Assembly (NCBI RefSeq): GCF_000763495.1
Contig: NZ_CP009576.1
Location: forward strand, 1,498,001 to 1,562,000
Direction: 5' to 3'
Length of the DNA: 64,000 bases
Origin: Listeria ivanovii subsp. londoniensis
GTDB taxonomy: Bacteria; Bacillota; Bacilli; Lactobacillales; Listeriaceae
Shown: one piece after another, positions 21,416 through 29,332 of the stretch
How positions within the stretch are numbered: position 1 is the stretch's first letter
How the letters are laid out: each line of letters begins with the position of its first letter
The notes under the pieces: model-generated
What the model was told of the DNA's origin: nothing
Databases searched by the model: none
Seen by the model: the letters and a program-made list of their open reading frames with translations, nothing else
Translations under genes and position numbers: made by a program

Positions 21416-21628
21416 ATGAAATCAGTATATGATGTTGCTCAATTGTTAAGAAAACACGGCATTATCGTTTATTTAGGAAAGCGACAATATGACATTGAAA
21501 TGATGGAATATGAGATAACGGAACTTTTCAAACATAATATTCTAGATAGAGAAATTTTTGCTAGTGCGAGAAGCATTTTAAAACAAGAGTTGATTAAGGA
21601 ACAACGAAAAAATAGTAGTTTAAACTAA
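21416..21628 (+). CDS. yqgQ: YqgQ family small protein (DUF910)
   Basis: The 70-residue protein matches the YqgQ/DUF910 family, a compact three-helix fold found between gluP and glcK in Bacillus and Listeria. The conserved start KSVYDVAQLLRKHGIIVYLG and KRQYDIEMMEYEI are visible. No function is established; nucleic-acid binding has been suggested only from the fold. AAGAGG is upstream of the ATG, 12 bases after gluP. Confidence 0.88.
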   Translation: MKSVYDVAQLLRKHGIIVYLGKRQYDIEMMEYEITELFKHNILDREIFASARSILKQELIKEQRKNSSLN

Positions 21629-21653
21629 ATTGATTATAAGGAGAACAGAAGTA

Positions 21654-22622
21654 ATGAACAAAAAATTAATTGGTGTAGATTTAGGCGGGACAACAGTAAA
21701 ATTAGCAATCTTAACAAAAGAAGGCGAAATCGAAGAAAAATGGACTATTGATACAAATATTGATGATAATGGTTCGCATATCGTAAAAGACATTGGTGAT
21801 TCGCTCAATCAAAAATTAACAGACTTACAACTTGATAATGATATCTTTTATGGTATCGGAATGGGGACGCCTGGAACTGTTAATTATGAAACCGGAACTG
21901 TAAAAGGTGCTTATAATTTAAACTGGGCAGAAGAACAAAATGTGAGTGAAGACTTAGAAAAAATTACTGGATTAAAAATCACCCTAGACAATGATGCTAA
22001 TGTTGCAGCTCTTGGTGAGCGCTGGAAAGGCGCTGGAGAAGGTGGTGCAAATGTTGTATTTGTAACGCTTGGAACTGGTGTTGGTGGCGGAATCTTTGCA
22101 GAAGGAAAAATATTGCACGGAGTCCGAGGTGCAGCTGGTGAAATTGGTCATGTGACTGTAGTTCCGAAAAACGGCTATGACTGCACTTGTGGTAAAAAAG
22201 GCTGTTTAGAAACTGTGGCCTCAGCGACAGGGATCGTTCGAGTTGCGAAAGATTTAGCAAAAGAATTTACTGGTGAATCAAAACTTAAAGAAGCAATCAA
22301 AAATACAGAGAACATTACTTCTAAATTGATTTTCGAATTAGGTGCTGAAGGTGACGAGTTAGCTAAAGAAACTATTGATAAAATTTCTTTTTATTTAGCT
22401 CTTGCGCTTAGCCATATTGGCAACATGTTAAATCCAGAAAAGATTATTATTGGTGGCGGAGTTTCAGCGGCAGGAGAACAGTTACTGACCCCTGTTAGAA
22501 ATTATTTTGAAACAATGGTATTCCCAGCAGTGAAAGAATCGACCAAATTATCTATTGCGACAAAAGGGAATGACGCAGGCGTAATTGGAGCTGCTTGGTT
22601 AGCAATGCCAATTGAAGATTAA
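21654..22622 (+). CDS. glcK: Glucokinase, ROK family
   Basis: GlcK phosphorylates cytoplasmic glucose with ATP, feeding non-PTS sugars into glycolysis. The 322-residue protein begins with the phosphate-binding GVDLGGTTVKLAI, carries the ROK signature (LDNDANVAALGERW then GTGVGGGI) and the zinc motif CTCGKKGCLET. The start ATG 21654 is preceded by AAGGAG; an in-frame codon at 21630 lacks a site. It is the last gene of gluP-yqgQ-glcK and is followed by a terminator. Confidence 0.96.
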   Translation: MNKKLIGVDLGGTTVKLAILTKEGEIEEKWTIDTNIDDNGSHIVKDIGDSLNQKLTDLQLDNDIFYGIGMGTPGTVNYETGTVKGAYNLNWAEEQNVSEDLEKITGLKITLDNDANVAALGERWKGAGEGGANVVFVTLGTGVGGGIFAEGKILHGVRGAAGEIGHVTVVPKNGYDCTCGKKGCLETVASATGIVRVAKDLAKEFTGESKLKEAIKNTENITSKLIFELGAEGDELAKETIDKISFYLALALSHIGNMLNPEKIIIGGGVSAAGEQLLTPVRNYFETMVFPAVKESTKLSIATKGNDAGVIGAAWLAMPIED

Positions 22623-22634
22623 TATTATTTCTAC

Positions 22635-22672
22635 AAAGCTACAATAATACTCCATTATTGTAGCTTGTTTTT
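22635..22672 (+). terminator. Terminator after glcK
   Basis: AAGCTACAATAAT pairs with ATTATTGTAGCTT around a five-base loop and runs into GTTTTT. Confidence 0.92.
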
Positions 22673-22698
22673 ATGAAATGAATCTTTCTATGAGCTTT

Positions 22699-22724
22699 GT
22701 TTTAGCTTACTACGAAAAGGGTAA
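22699..22724 (+). promoter_or_regulatory. Candidate sigma-B promoter of the YqgU-like lipoprotein gene
   Basis: GTTTTA (22699-22704) and GGGTAA (22719-22724) are separated by 14 bases, close to the sigma-B consensus GTTT(T/A)A-N13-15-GGG(T/A)AT. The start codon lies 31 bases downstream. Confidence 0.5.
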
Positions 22725-22755
22725 AATTTTAGCATAGAGAGATTGGAGGCAAAAG

Positions 22756-23847
22756 ATGAAAAAATCAACTACTATTTTGCTTATCGTCATATCAATGGGC
22801 TTGATTTTTATCTCTTTTGGTTGCGCAAAGGAAAAAGAAACGCCAAAAAAGACAACAAAAGATGTCCAAGCTATTCAAATTAAAACAAAAGAATTTCAGC
22901 GGGTTGTTGGCTGGTTATCGAAAGACTCTGTTTTGCTTCAAACTAAAGCAAAAGGACTCAGTTATTTTGCTGAATTAAATATCTATACAGGAAAAAAGCG
23001 AGCTATCTTTCATACAAAGGAATCTATCTCGGAAGTTCAAATTAGCCCAGATTATAGAAATATGTTACTTTATTCCGCTGAATCAAGTGAGAAAGCAATA
23101 ATGCGGGTAATTGATTTAGATGATGGAAATATTGTTGCATCAAGAGAAACAAATCCACTTACTACTAATTTTTATTGGAATAATGAATCTCCTGAAAAAA
23201 TAATGTTAGTAATTTATAGTCCAGAATGGGATTTTCATGTAGAAAATTGGGATTATACATTAAATCAAGTTGATAAGGTTGATTTAGTTTCACCATTTGT
23301 TTCTTGGTATGGGGATAATTTAATCATTTCAAATAACAAGGACAAACCAGATGATGAACTAGGAAATTTATATTTACAAGACATTCGAGATAATTCTAAT
23401 AAGAGCTTAATTGTGGCAAATATTATGCAATTTGCTGTTCATGATAATGTTTTAATTACAATAGAAAAGTCATCTGATGAGAAATTATTGTATGAATTTA
23501 GAACAATTGGTTTTCAAAATTTCTATTCTTATTATTCAGCGCGAGAATACGATGAATTGGGCACTTTTGTTCCATATTTCGATGCGAATTTTGATAAAAA
23601 TGCCTTTTTGACATTTGAACCTTATGAGAGTGCTAAAATAAGTGGGAACCAGAATGAATATAAGTTGGTAAAAGTTAATCCGACGACTAATAAAGAAACA
23701 ACTATTTTAGACTTGATGGATAATCAACCGATATTATCCTATGAAACAGGAGACTTAATTCTCTATGGTTACCTCTTTGATAAAGTAATAGACACTAAAA
23801 CAGGTAAAATGTATAATTTAGTTAATACTCCAACAAAATCTTTTTAA
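22756..23847 (+). CDS. YqgU-like lipoprotein, predicted beta-propeller
   Basis: The 363-residue protein starts with a lipoprotein-type signal peptide (basic MKKS, hydrophobic core, Cys at 23 in FISFGC), although the lipobox is not canonical. The remainder has repeated strand-rich blocks, such as SEVQISPDYRNMLLYSAES, resembling TolB/WD40-like propellers. It matches the position and character of YqgU of Bacillus, between glcK and comG. Function is unknown. TTGGAGGC precedes the ATG. A sigma-B-like promoter suggests induction by stress. Confidence 0.8.
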   Translation: MKKSTTILLIVISMGLIFISFGCAKEKETPKKTTKDVQAIQIKTKEFQRVVGWLSKDSVLLQTKAKGLSYFAELNIYTGKKRAIFHTKESISEVQISPDYRNMLLYSAESSEKAIMRVIDLDDGNIVASRETNPLTTNFYWNNESPEKIMLVIYSPEWDFHVENWDYTLNQVDKVDLVSPFVSWYGDNLIISNNKDKPDDELGNLYLQDIRDNSNKSLIVANIMQFAVHDNVLITIEKSSDEKLLYEFRTIGFQNFYSYYSAREYDELGTFVPYFDANFDKNAFLTFEPYESAKISGNQNEYKLVKVNPTTNKETTILDLMDNQPILSYETGDLILYGYLFDKVIDTKTGKMYNLVNTPTKSF

Positions 23848-23882
23848 CAACGAATTCCTGTTTTTTAGGGTTCGTTGTTTTT
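23846..23882. terminator. Bidirectional terminator between the yqgU-like gene and comGG
   Basis: AACAACGAA pairs with TTCGTTGTT, extended by TCCT/AGG, around a loop containing a T6 run. T follows on the plus strand and T-rich sequence on the minus strand. The comGG stop codon (23865-23867) lies within the hairpin and the plus-strand stop codon at its foot. Confidence 0.85.
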
Positions 23883-24197
23883 GGCTATACTCATATTTTT
23901 TGAAAGCTGGTAGCCATTTTCTAAAAGAATTTGGCATTTGAATTCATTGGACTTATTATCGATAGATGTACACTTAATTTCAGAACGACCATATTTTTCT
24001 GTAAAATTTGATTGGACAGGTGCTTTTTTTATTTTAATAATGGTTAAATTAAGTTCCGCTGAAGCCAAGTAATAGTTTTGGATCATCTTTTCGTATTCCA
24101 CCTGCCTTTTAAAAATAGAGGCGCTACCAGTAACAATTAAGATAGTTAGCAAAGCGATAAAGATAGTAAAAGGAAGTGTAAATGCATTTTGATTCAT
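23865..24197 (-). CDS. comGG: ComG operon protein ComGG, minor pseudopilin
   Basis: ComGG is a minor component of the competence pseudopilus, which draws DNA through the cell wall. The 110-residue protein has a type IV pilin-like N-terminus (NQNAFTLPFTIFIALLTILI) followed by a variable globular part with two cysteines (KCTS and KCQI). The prepilin processing site is atypical for the family, as in Bacillus ComGG. Its ATG overlaps the comGF stop by four bases. Identification depends on position as last gene of comG. Confidence 0.82.
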   Translation of the reverse strand: MNQNAFTLPFTIFIALLTILIVTGSASIFKRQVEYEKMIQNYYLASAELNLTIIKIKKAPVQSNFTEKYGRSEIKCTSIDNKSNEFKCQILLENGYQLSKNMSIAKNNEP

Positions 24198-24661
24198 GGC
24201 TGTTCCTTTGTTTTGGATAGTGGAAAGCGAGAGGTATAGAATGTCGAATCTGAGAAATCAACTTCTAAGATTAATTGATTATTATTTTTTATAAACCGCC
24301 ATTCTTTTATTTGGGCTAATAAAGGCTCATGTCCTTTGCCATCCACTTGTCGTCTTAGTACGTTATTAAATTTTGTATAAGTGATTTTTTTGTTTTCTAC
24401 TTGAAAAGATAATTGCTCTTTTTCTACTTTAACATTACTTGCTTTTTCCCACTCTAATCGCATCTGAATTAAAAAAAGTTGCCATTCCGTCGTTTGATCT
24501 AAATTACTAAGTTCGATAGTTTTGTGATAGCATTGAAAAAATAGTGGGATAAGCGAGCTAATACTTAAAATAATTGTAATGGAGAGGATAGTCTCGAGTA
24601 GCGTAAATGCTGGAGAAGCATCTTTATAATATACATTTTTCTGTCCGTTTATTTTTTGCAC
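24194..24661 (-). CDS. comGF: ComG operon protein ComGF, minor pseudopilin
   Basis: This 155-residue protein has a pseudopilin-like N-terminal hydrophobic segment (SPAFTLLETILSITIILSI) with Ala in place of the usual processing-site Gly, followed by a ComGF-type domain ending KEWRFIKNNNQLILEVDF-like. GTG 24661 is preferred because GGAGG lies 11 bases upstream; ATG 24679 has no site. It overlaps the end of comGE by 38 bases in another frame. Its partners are the other ComG pseudopilins. Confidence 0.82.
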   Translation of the reverse strand: MQKINGQKNVYYKDASPAFTLLETILSITIILSISSLIPLFFQCYHKTIELSNLDQTTEWQLFLIQMRLEWEKASNVKVEKEQLSFQVENKKITYTKFNNVLRRQVDGKGHEPLLAQIKEWRFIKNNNQLILEVDFSDSTFYTSRFPLSKTKEQP

Positions 24662-24908
24662 AAATTTGAATACCTCCATTTTCGTGATAACTTTTTAATT
24701 GATTATCGTTAAAATTGATAGGGATACTACCGTGTAGTAATAATTCACTATGCTCAAACAGCTGTTGGTGAAGCGTACTTAATTCTTTTTCTTGCTCTAT
24801 TCTTTGAAATATAGTTAGAGTGAGAGGGAGTAAAAAGCTGCAAACTAAGGAGAATAACAAGAGAGAAACCATACTTTCAACTAAAGAAAATCCATTAATC
24901 CGGTTCAA
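24624..24908 (-). CDS. comGE: ComG operon protein ComGE, minor pseudopilin
   Basis: The 94-residue product starts NRINGFSLVESMVSLLLFSL, a type IV prepilin leader with Gly-Phe processing site, Glu at mature position 5 and a hydrophobic helix. The likely start is TTG 24908, with AAAGGGG ten bases upstream; another TTG at 24929 is possible. It overlaps the comGD end by 14 bases. The short C-terminal part has two cysteines (QICAKNKRTEKCIL) that could form a disulfide after export. Confidence 0.8.
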   Translation of the reverse strand: MNRINGFSLVESMVSLLLFSLVCSFLLPLTLTIFQRIEQEKELSTLHQQLFEHSELLLHGSIPINFNDNQLKSYHENGGIQICAKNKRTEKCIL

Positions 24909-25323
24909 TTCTAAAGCGCCCCTTTCCAATTTGAAATATTAGTTTGTAGTTGTTAGCTTTACCAATAAAGCGAACGGTGGTAAAGCGATTAATAGAACCA
25001 GCCGAACCTGAGAAACAAAATTTTTCTAATCTCTGCGGATTTAATTTTAGCGAATTAGAAAATGGGACTGTGATAAGAGAATTATTCATAGTAGCAACTG
25101 TTAATTGATTTTCAGGGGATGAAAAAGTAATCATTGTGTCTTGGCCACTCGTAATCGCATTTAGCTGAGCATAATATATAGTAGCTTTTATTTCTTCTAA
25201 TAGTTGTTTTTCGGTAAGCGTTGAAAGGCTATTTGATATTGGGAAGATCGTTAAGGTTATCATAGTAAGACTGATGGATAAGACAAGTAACATTTCTAGT
25301 AATGTAAAAGCGTTAGTTTTCAT
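24895..25323 (-). CDS. comGD: ComG operon protein ComGD, pseudopilin
   Basis: This 142-residue protein begins MKTNAFTLLEMLLVLSISLT, a type IV prepilin leader with FTLLE, processed by the prepilin peptidase ComC at the Ala-Phe bond in this case. The C-terminal part shows GSAGSINRFTTVRFIGKANN-like sequence common in ComGD. Its ATG overlaps the comGC stop by four bases, indicating coupled translation. Confidence 0.85.
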   Translation of the reverse strand: MKTNAFTLLEMLLVLSISLTMITLTIFPISNSLSTLTEKQLLEEIKATIYYAQLNAITSGQDTMITFSSPENQLTVATMNNSLITVPFSNSLKLNPQRLEKFCFSGSAGSINRFTTVRFIGKANNYKLIFQIGKGRFRIEPD

Positions 25324-25643
25324 TTGTTTTCGGAAACATTTCCTGAACGATCGATTGTAATACTATTTCCATTAGGACATGATTTTTGATTAGCTTTTAA
25401 GTAACCACCACTTACTAAATCACTAACAGAAGGCATTGCATTTTTTTCTAGTTGATAAGACTGAACTTGGCCTTGAACCATCGAAACAAATGCCTCGCAC
25501 CCCTTGTTATTAATAGATTCACTTTGGGAAACGATATTTGGAATGGTTAATAACAATAAAACACTAACAACTAATAAAACTATAAGCATTTCCACTAAAG
25601 TAAAACCACGTTCATCACGCCAATCGATTTTTCTTTTAAACAT
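25320..25643 (-). CDS. comGC: Major competence pseudopilin ComGC
   Basis: ComGC is the main building block of the competence pseudopilus. The 107-residue prepilin has a basic leader, the GFTLVEMLIVLLVVSVLLLL processing and helix motif, and a small globular domain with two cysteines (NKGCEAF and KSCPNG) expected to form an intramolecular disulfide. AAGGAGG precedes the ATG. The reading frame is intact, so the pilin subunit itself is preserved although the ATPase gene upstream is broken. Confidence 0.93.
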   Translation of the reverse strand: MFKRKIDWRDERGFTLVEMLIVLLVVSVLLLLTIPNIVSQSESINNKGCEAFVSMVQGQVQSYQLEKNAMPSVSDLVSGGYLKANQKSCPNGNSITIDRSGNVSENK

Positions 25644-25656
25644 GTAAACTTCCTCC

Positions 25657-26688
25657 TTAAATTTGATTTACCATTGAAAACATTGGATATAGAATAGAGA
25701 GATAAATAGATATGATTAAAATGCCAATAATAATAAATACAACAGGTTGAATAAAAGAGAATAGTTTTTCTGTTTTTATTAAAGCTTTTTGGTGACAAAG
25801 ATTGTAGTAAAATAGTAATTCTTCCGCTAAACGTCCATTCTTTTCTCCATGCGCAACTATATAATAAAGTTCTTTTTCAAAAACAGACATTTGTGCTAAG
25901 GCCTTTGTTAAAGGGAAACCTTCTTCAAGGGAGGAAAGAATTCGTTTTGCAATTGCTTGGAAAAATTGTGGGGAAGACTTGCTTTCGAATAATTGCATAA
26001 TATGCGAAATGGACAATCCGCTTTTTAAAAGATAGCCCATTTCACGTGAAAAAATCTGTGAATAATGAATTCGTGAAAATTGACATATATAAGGAATGCG
26101 ACAATAAAAATTAGCCCGTTGATAAGCATTTTTTTGTTTTTGCTTTTTTATAAAGAAACGCATGCTTAAAAAAAGCAGAAGGAAGAAGGCTCCTAAAATA
26201 ATCGGAACTTTTTCTAGTAAAAAATAAGTGAAGCTTGATTCCATTGAACCATTATTAGATAATTGCTCGAATAAAAGTTCGAATTTGGGGAGTAGAAAAA
26301 TCCGTAGTAAAAAGAAAACTAAAATAACTGTAGAGAACAATACGAGCGGATATTGGAAAGCTTTCTTTAAAGCAGTTTGTTCTGCTGCTTTTCGCTGCAT
26401 ATGAATACCGGTTTCGCGGACTGTCTGAATGAAAAAGCCGTGACTTGAGGCATAGTGAAGTTGAGAACATATAAACTCCGGAAAATCATTTTGTTGAAGT
26501 GAATGGGCAAAAGAATTCCCAAGCGAGAGAGAGGCAATAATTTTTTCATAACGAGTATGTTCTTTTGGAGAAGTGATGGTCAAAAAACTAATTGTAGCTT
26601 CGAGAGAAAATCCTTTATCGAGTAAACTAGCGGTTCTGATTAAAAACTCGCCATCATCTTTCCAGTTAATCCTTTTAAAAAAATCCAT
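25657..26688 (-). CDS. comGB: Pseudopilus assembly membrane protein ComGB
   Basis: ComGB is the polytopic PilC/GspF-family platform protein of the competence pseudopilus. The 343-residue protein has the tandem T2SSF domains, with hydrophobic helices near 115-135, 165-185 and the C-terminus (VVFIIIGILIISIYLSILYP). I chose ATG 26688, preceded by AAAGGAA. An in-frame ATG at 26793 would overlap comGA by 119 bases and lacks a site. ComGB overlaps the end of comGA by 14 bases. The reading frame is intact. Confidence 0.93.
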   Translation of the reverse strand: MDFFKRINWKDDGEFLIRTASLLDKGFSLEATISFLTITSPKEHTRYEKIIASLSLGNSFAHSLQQNDFPEFICSQLHYASSHGFFIQTVRETGIHMQRKAAEQTALKKAFQYPLVLFSTVILVFFLLRIFLLPKFELLFEQLSNNGSMESSFTYFLLEKVPIILGAFFLLLFLSMRFFIKKQKQKNAYQRANFYCRIPYICQFSRIHYSQIFSREMGYLLKSGLSISHIMQLFESKSSPQFFQAIAKRILSSLEEGFPLTKALAQMSVFEKELYYIVAHGEKNGRLAEELLFYYNLCHQKALIKTEKLFSFIQPVVFIIIGILIISIYLSILYPMFSMVNQI

Positions 26689-27687
26689 AAGCAATTCCTT
26701 TCTGCTGAATTTCTTGAAGCGTATGTTTAGGTTTCGTTTTTTGTTTATTAGATTGGAAATAAGATTGAATATTTTGTTTAGATAAAACTTCATAAATGGC
26801 TGTTCTTTTCCTTTTCAAATGACTGCAGTGCGGATGACACTTGGGACCACAATAAACACAATATAGATGAACTAATTGTTGAAAACTAATTCCAAGTAAA
26901 CACTGAGCAAGTTCCTCATGGCTGATACCAAATTCTGCTAACCTTAATAAAACACCATAAGAATCACCTGCATGAATAGTGCTTAAAACTAAATGTCCAG
27001 TTAATGCAGCACGAATAACCATTCTTGCTGTTTCTTCATCTCTAATTTCTCCAATAATTAAAATATCAGGGTCATGACGAAGAACTGCTCGAATCAAAGA
27101 AGCATAGTTTAGATGTGCTTTTTCATTAATTTCAACTTGAAGAAATTCTGGGGAGTAGTGTTCCACGGGATCTTCAATCGTTATAACTTGAAGTTCGGAA
27201 TACTTCCTAATAAAAGAAACTAAACTATACATCGAGCTAGATTTTCCGCTGCCAGTGCTGCCAGAAAATAAAAATAAGCCGGTTTTGTGGTGCATTGTTG
27301 AATAATTTGTTCAGTCAAATGTGGAAAAAGACTTGATTTCCTAAACGGAATAGGATTTTTATAACGGAAAATACGAATAACAAGGCTTTCTTGAAAGTCT
27401 TTATTTGGAATGGTAGAAAGTCGTAAAGCAACTTTTTCTGAAGTTAGTTCTTTTTCATAACTTCCGGATTGCGGTTTTCTTTTTTCGCTTATATCTAAAG
27501 CAGCTTGAAATTTAAGAAAAGAAACTAATTTTTCAGCAGTTTCTCTTGGGAGGTAACGGAGCGGGATTAAGGTTCCGTGAACTCTCAGGCGTAATAAATA
27601 ACGGTCTTTGAAAGGGTGAATATGAATATCACTTGCATTAAATTTTAGTGCTTGGGATAGAATATGATCCATTAATTTTTGTGGCAT
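26675..27687 (-). pseudogene. comGA: comGA, pseudopilus ATPase, frameshifted
   Basis: ComGA is the PilB/GspE-type ATPase that powers pseudopilus assembly. The N-terminal frame (ATG 27687 with AAGGAGG) runs through FNASDIHIHPF and then leaves the family after about codon 134, ending at 27220. The second frame from about 27295 resumes with GLFLFSGSTGSGKSSS (Walker A), the Asp-box/Walker B region (DILIIGEIRDEET) and a Cys-rich motif (YCVYCGPKCHPHC). Restoring one A in the coding-strand A4 run (plus-strand T at 27283-27286) joins them into a normal protein of about 337 residues. It is either a real one-base deletion or a sequencing error. As written, no functional ATPase would be made. Confidence 0.9.
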
Positions 27688-27758
27688 AACAACCTCCTTA
27701 CAAGTCATATTCTACATAATTCTTTTAAATCCTTTGCTAGATATTTTTCACAAAAAAT

Positions 27759-27771
27759 AAAAAAGTGTTTT
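27759..27771 (-). promoter_or_regulatory. Possible ComK AT-box upstream of comG
   Basis: The motif AAAA-N5-TTTT, the half-site recognised by ComK, occurs at 27759-27771, about 72 bases upstream of the comGA start. A second match (27843-27855) lies 71 bases farther away, not at one of the usual ComK spacings. AT-rich chance matches are common. Confidence 0.35.
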
Positions 27772-27887
27772 TATGGTAGGAAAATTAACTCTTTGATACT
27801 AAATTTGAGTAATAGTATTCTTTTTCAATTAATAATTCCTGCAAAAAAACTTTTTTCCTTTTAAGCCGTTTTCACAATATTTGTGCA

Positions 27888-27911
27888 CAGAGTAACATGC
27901 GTATGATCAAG
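27888..27911 (+). promoter_or_regulatory. Weak candidate promoter of the gcv operon
   Basis: In the stretch from 27872, TTTGTG is followed after 16 bases by TATGAT (ending near 27907), giving a leader of about 310 nt in front of gcvT. The elements are weak and the exact start is uncertain. The rest of 27688-28050 is AT-rich, with no gene that I can support. Confidence 0.3.
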
Positions 27912-28050
27912 CTAGCTAAATACGATAAAGCCCTTACAATCCGAACGAATATCTGGATTTAAGAATTTTTAGGGAGCAAAACTAATTATTTGCCGAACAA
28001 TAGAACTCATGATAAGCTATAGAAAAGGCAAATACATAATCGAATTAGCG

Positions 28051-28172
28051 GATGAATGTAAACAGAGAGACTGCAAAAATGCAGCGCCGACGGGGAAAGC
28101 ATTTAGATGTGAAACTCTCAGGCAAAAGGATGTTTACGGGACGCAACTCTGGAGTTACTTTTGTTTCACGAC
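28051..28172 (+). promoter_or_regulatory. Glycine riboswitch, one canonical aptamer
   Basis: The core shows P1 GTAAAC (28058-28063) with GTTTAC (28132-28137), a P2 side AGAGAG (28065-28070) opposite ACTCTC (28114-28119), a short arm CTGC/GCAG (28071-28084), and the conserved GCGCCGACGGGGAAA and CTCTCAGGCAAAAGGA blocks. These identify the gcvT glycine riboswitch class. I find only one canonical aptamer; a small AACT/AGTT hairpin follows it and the 5' region is degenerate. In Firmicutes this class turns on gcv genes when glycine binds. Confidence 0.9.
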
Positions 28173-28200
28173 AGGGCTTATGAATCATATAAGCCTTTTT
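28173..28200 (+). terminator. Expression-platform terminator of the glycine riboswitch
   Basis: GGCTTAT (28175-28181) pairs with ATAAGCC (28189-28195), followed by T5, just 29 bases before the gcvT start. It is the likely switchable terminator; a competing antiterminator is inferred, not traced. Confidence 0.75.
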
Positions 28201-28228
28201 GCTATGTGAAAAAAAGGAGGATATAAAT

Positions 28229-29317
28229 ATGGCGGAATTATTAAAAACACCGATTCATCCACTTTATGAAAAGTATGGAGCGAAAACCATTGATTTTGGT
28301 GGATGGGACTTACCTGTTCAATTTTCTGGTATTAAAGCGGAACATGAAGCCGTGCGAACGAAGGCTGGGCTATTTGATGTATCTCATATGGGAGAAATCA
28401 TTGTGGAAGGCGCTGAAAGTACAGCATATTTACAATACTTGTTATCAAATGACATAGAAAAAATAAAAATAGGCAAAGCGCAGTATAACATTATGTGTTA
28501 TGAAAATGGTGGCACAGTAGATGACTTAGTTGTTTATAGATTATCAGAGACTAAATACGTACTAGTTGTTAATGCAGCAAATACAGAAAAAGATTTTGAC
28601 TGGATAGTAAAAAACGTTAGGGGTGATGTTACTGTCTCTGATGTTTCTTCCAAGTATGGACAATTAGCACTTCAAGGTCCTGATGCAGAGAAAATACTTG
28701 CAAAATTAACTAATATTGATTTGAACGCGATTAGTTTCTTTGGTTTTGTAGAAGATGCAGAAATCGCTGGTGTAAAAACAATTATTTCTCGGAGCGGTTA
28801 TACTGGTGAAGATGGATTTGAAATTTACATGCCAAGTGATGATGCTACCAAAGTATTTGAAGCTATTATGGCAGAAAAAGTATTACCAATTGGTTTAGGT
28901 GCTCGAGATACACTACGTTTAGAAGCAGTACTTGCGCTATACGGTCAAGAATTAAGCAAAGATATTACACCACTTGAAGCAGGGCTTAATTTTGCTGTGA
29001 AATTAAAAAAAGAAGCTGATTTTATCGGGAAAGAAGCCCTTATTAAACAAAAAGAAGCTGGTTTAACTCGAAAATTAGTCGGAATTGAATTAATTGAACG
29101 AGGAATACCACGTCATGATTATCCAGTATTTCTAGATGGAAAACAAATTGGTGTAGTCACTTCAGGAACGCAATCACCGACACTTGGAACCAATATTGGC
29201 TTAGCTTTAATAGACATAGCGCACACAGAACTTGGACAAGAAATAGAAATAGGTATCCGGAATAAAAAAGTAAAAGCTAAAGTAGTGGCAACACCATTTT
29301 ATAAACGTGCAAAGTAA
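28229..29317 (+). CDS. gcvT: Glycine cleavage system T protein (aminomethyltransferase)
   Basis: GcvT transfers the aminomethyl carbon from lipoylated H protein to tetrahydrofolate, releasing ammonia. The 362-residue protein shows the family start [22 protein letters not shown], the folate-binding [13 protein letters not shown] and [11 protein letters not shown] with the catalytic Asp. I chose ATG 28229, preceded by AAAGGAGG. The gene is first in gcvT-gcvPA-gcvPB and is controlled by the glycine riboswitch. The H protein gene is not in this window. Confidence 0.97.
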   Translation: MAELLKTPIHPLYEKYGAKTIDFGGWDLPVQFSGIKAEHEAVRTKAGLFDVSHMGEIIVEGAESTAYLQYLLSNDIEKIKIGKAQYNIMCYENGGTVDDLVVYRLSETKYVLVVNAANTEKDFDWIVKNVRGDVTVSDVSSKYGQLALQGPDAEKILAKLTNIDLNAISFFGFVEDAEIAGVKTIISRSGYTGEDGFEIYMPSDDATKVFEAIMAEKVLPIGLGARDTLRLEAVLALYGQELSKDITPLEAGLNFAVKLKKEADFIGKEALIKQKEAGLTRKLVGIELIERGIPRHDYPVFLDGKQIGVVTSGTQSPTLGTNIGLALIDIAHTELGQEIEIGIRNKKVKAKVVATPFYKRAK

Positions 29318-29332
29318 AAAGGAGGAAATGAA

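Noticed and set aside
27220-27295. Treating the second comGA frame as a separate gene starting at ATG 27295
   Set aside because: That ATG lies inside the joined frame, has no ribosome site, and the protein would lack the N-terminal ATPase domain. A frameshift explains it better.
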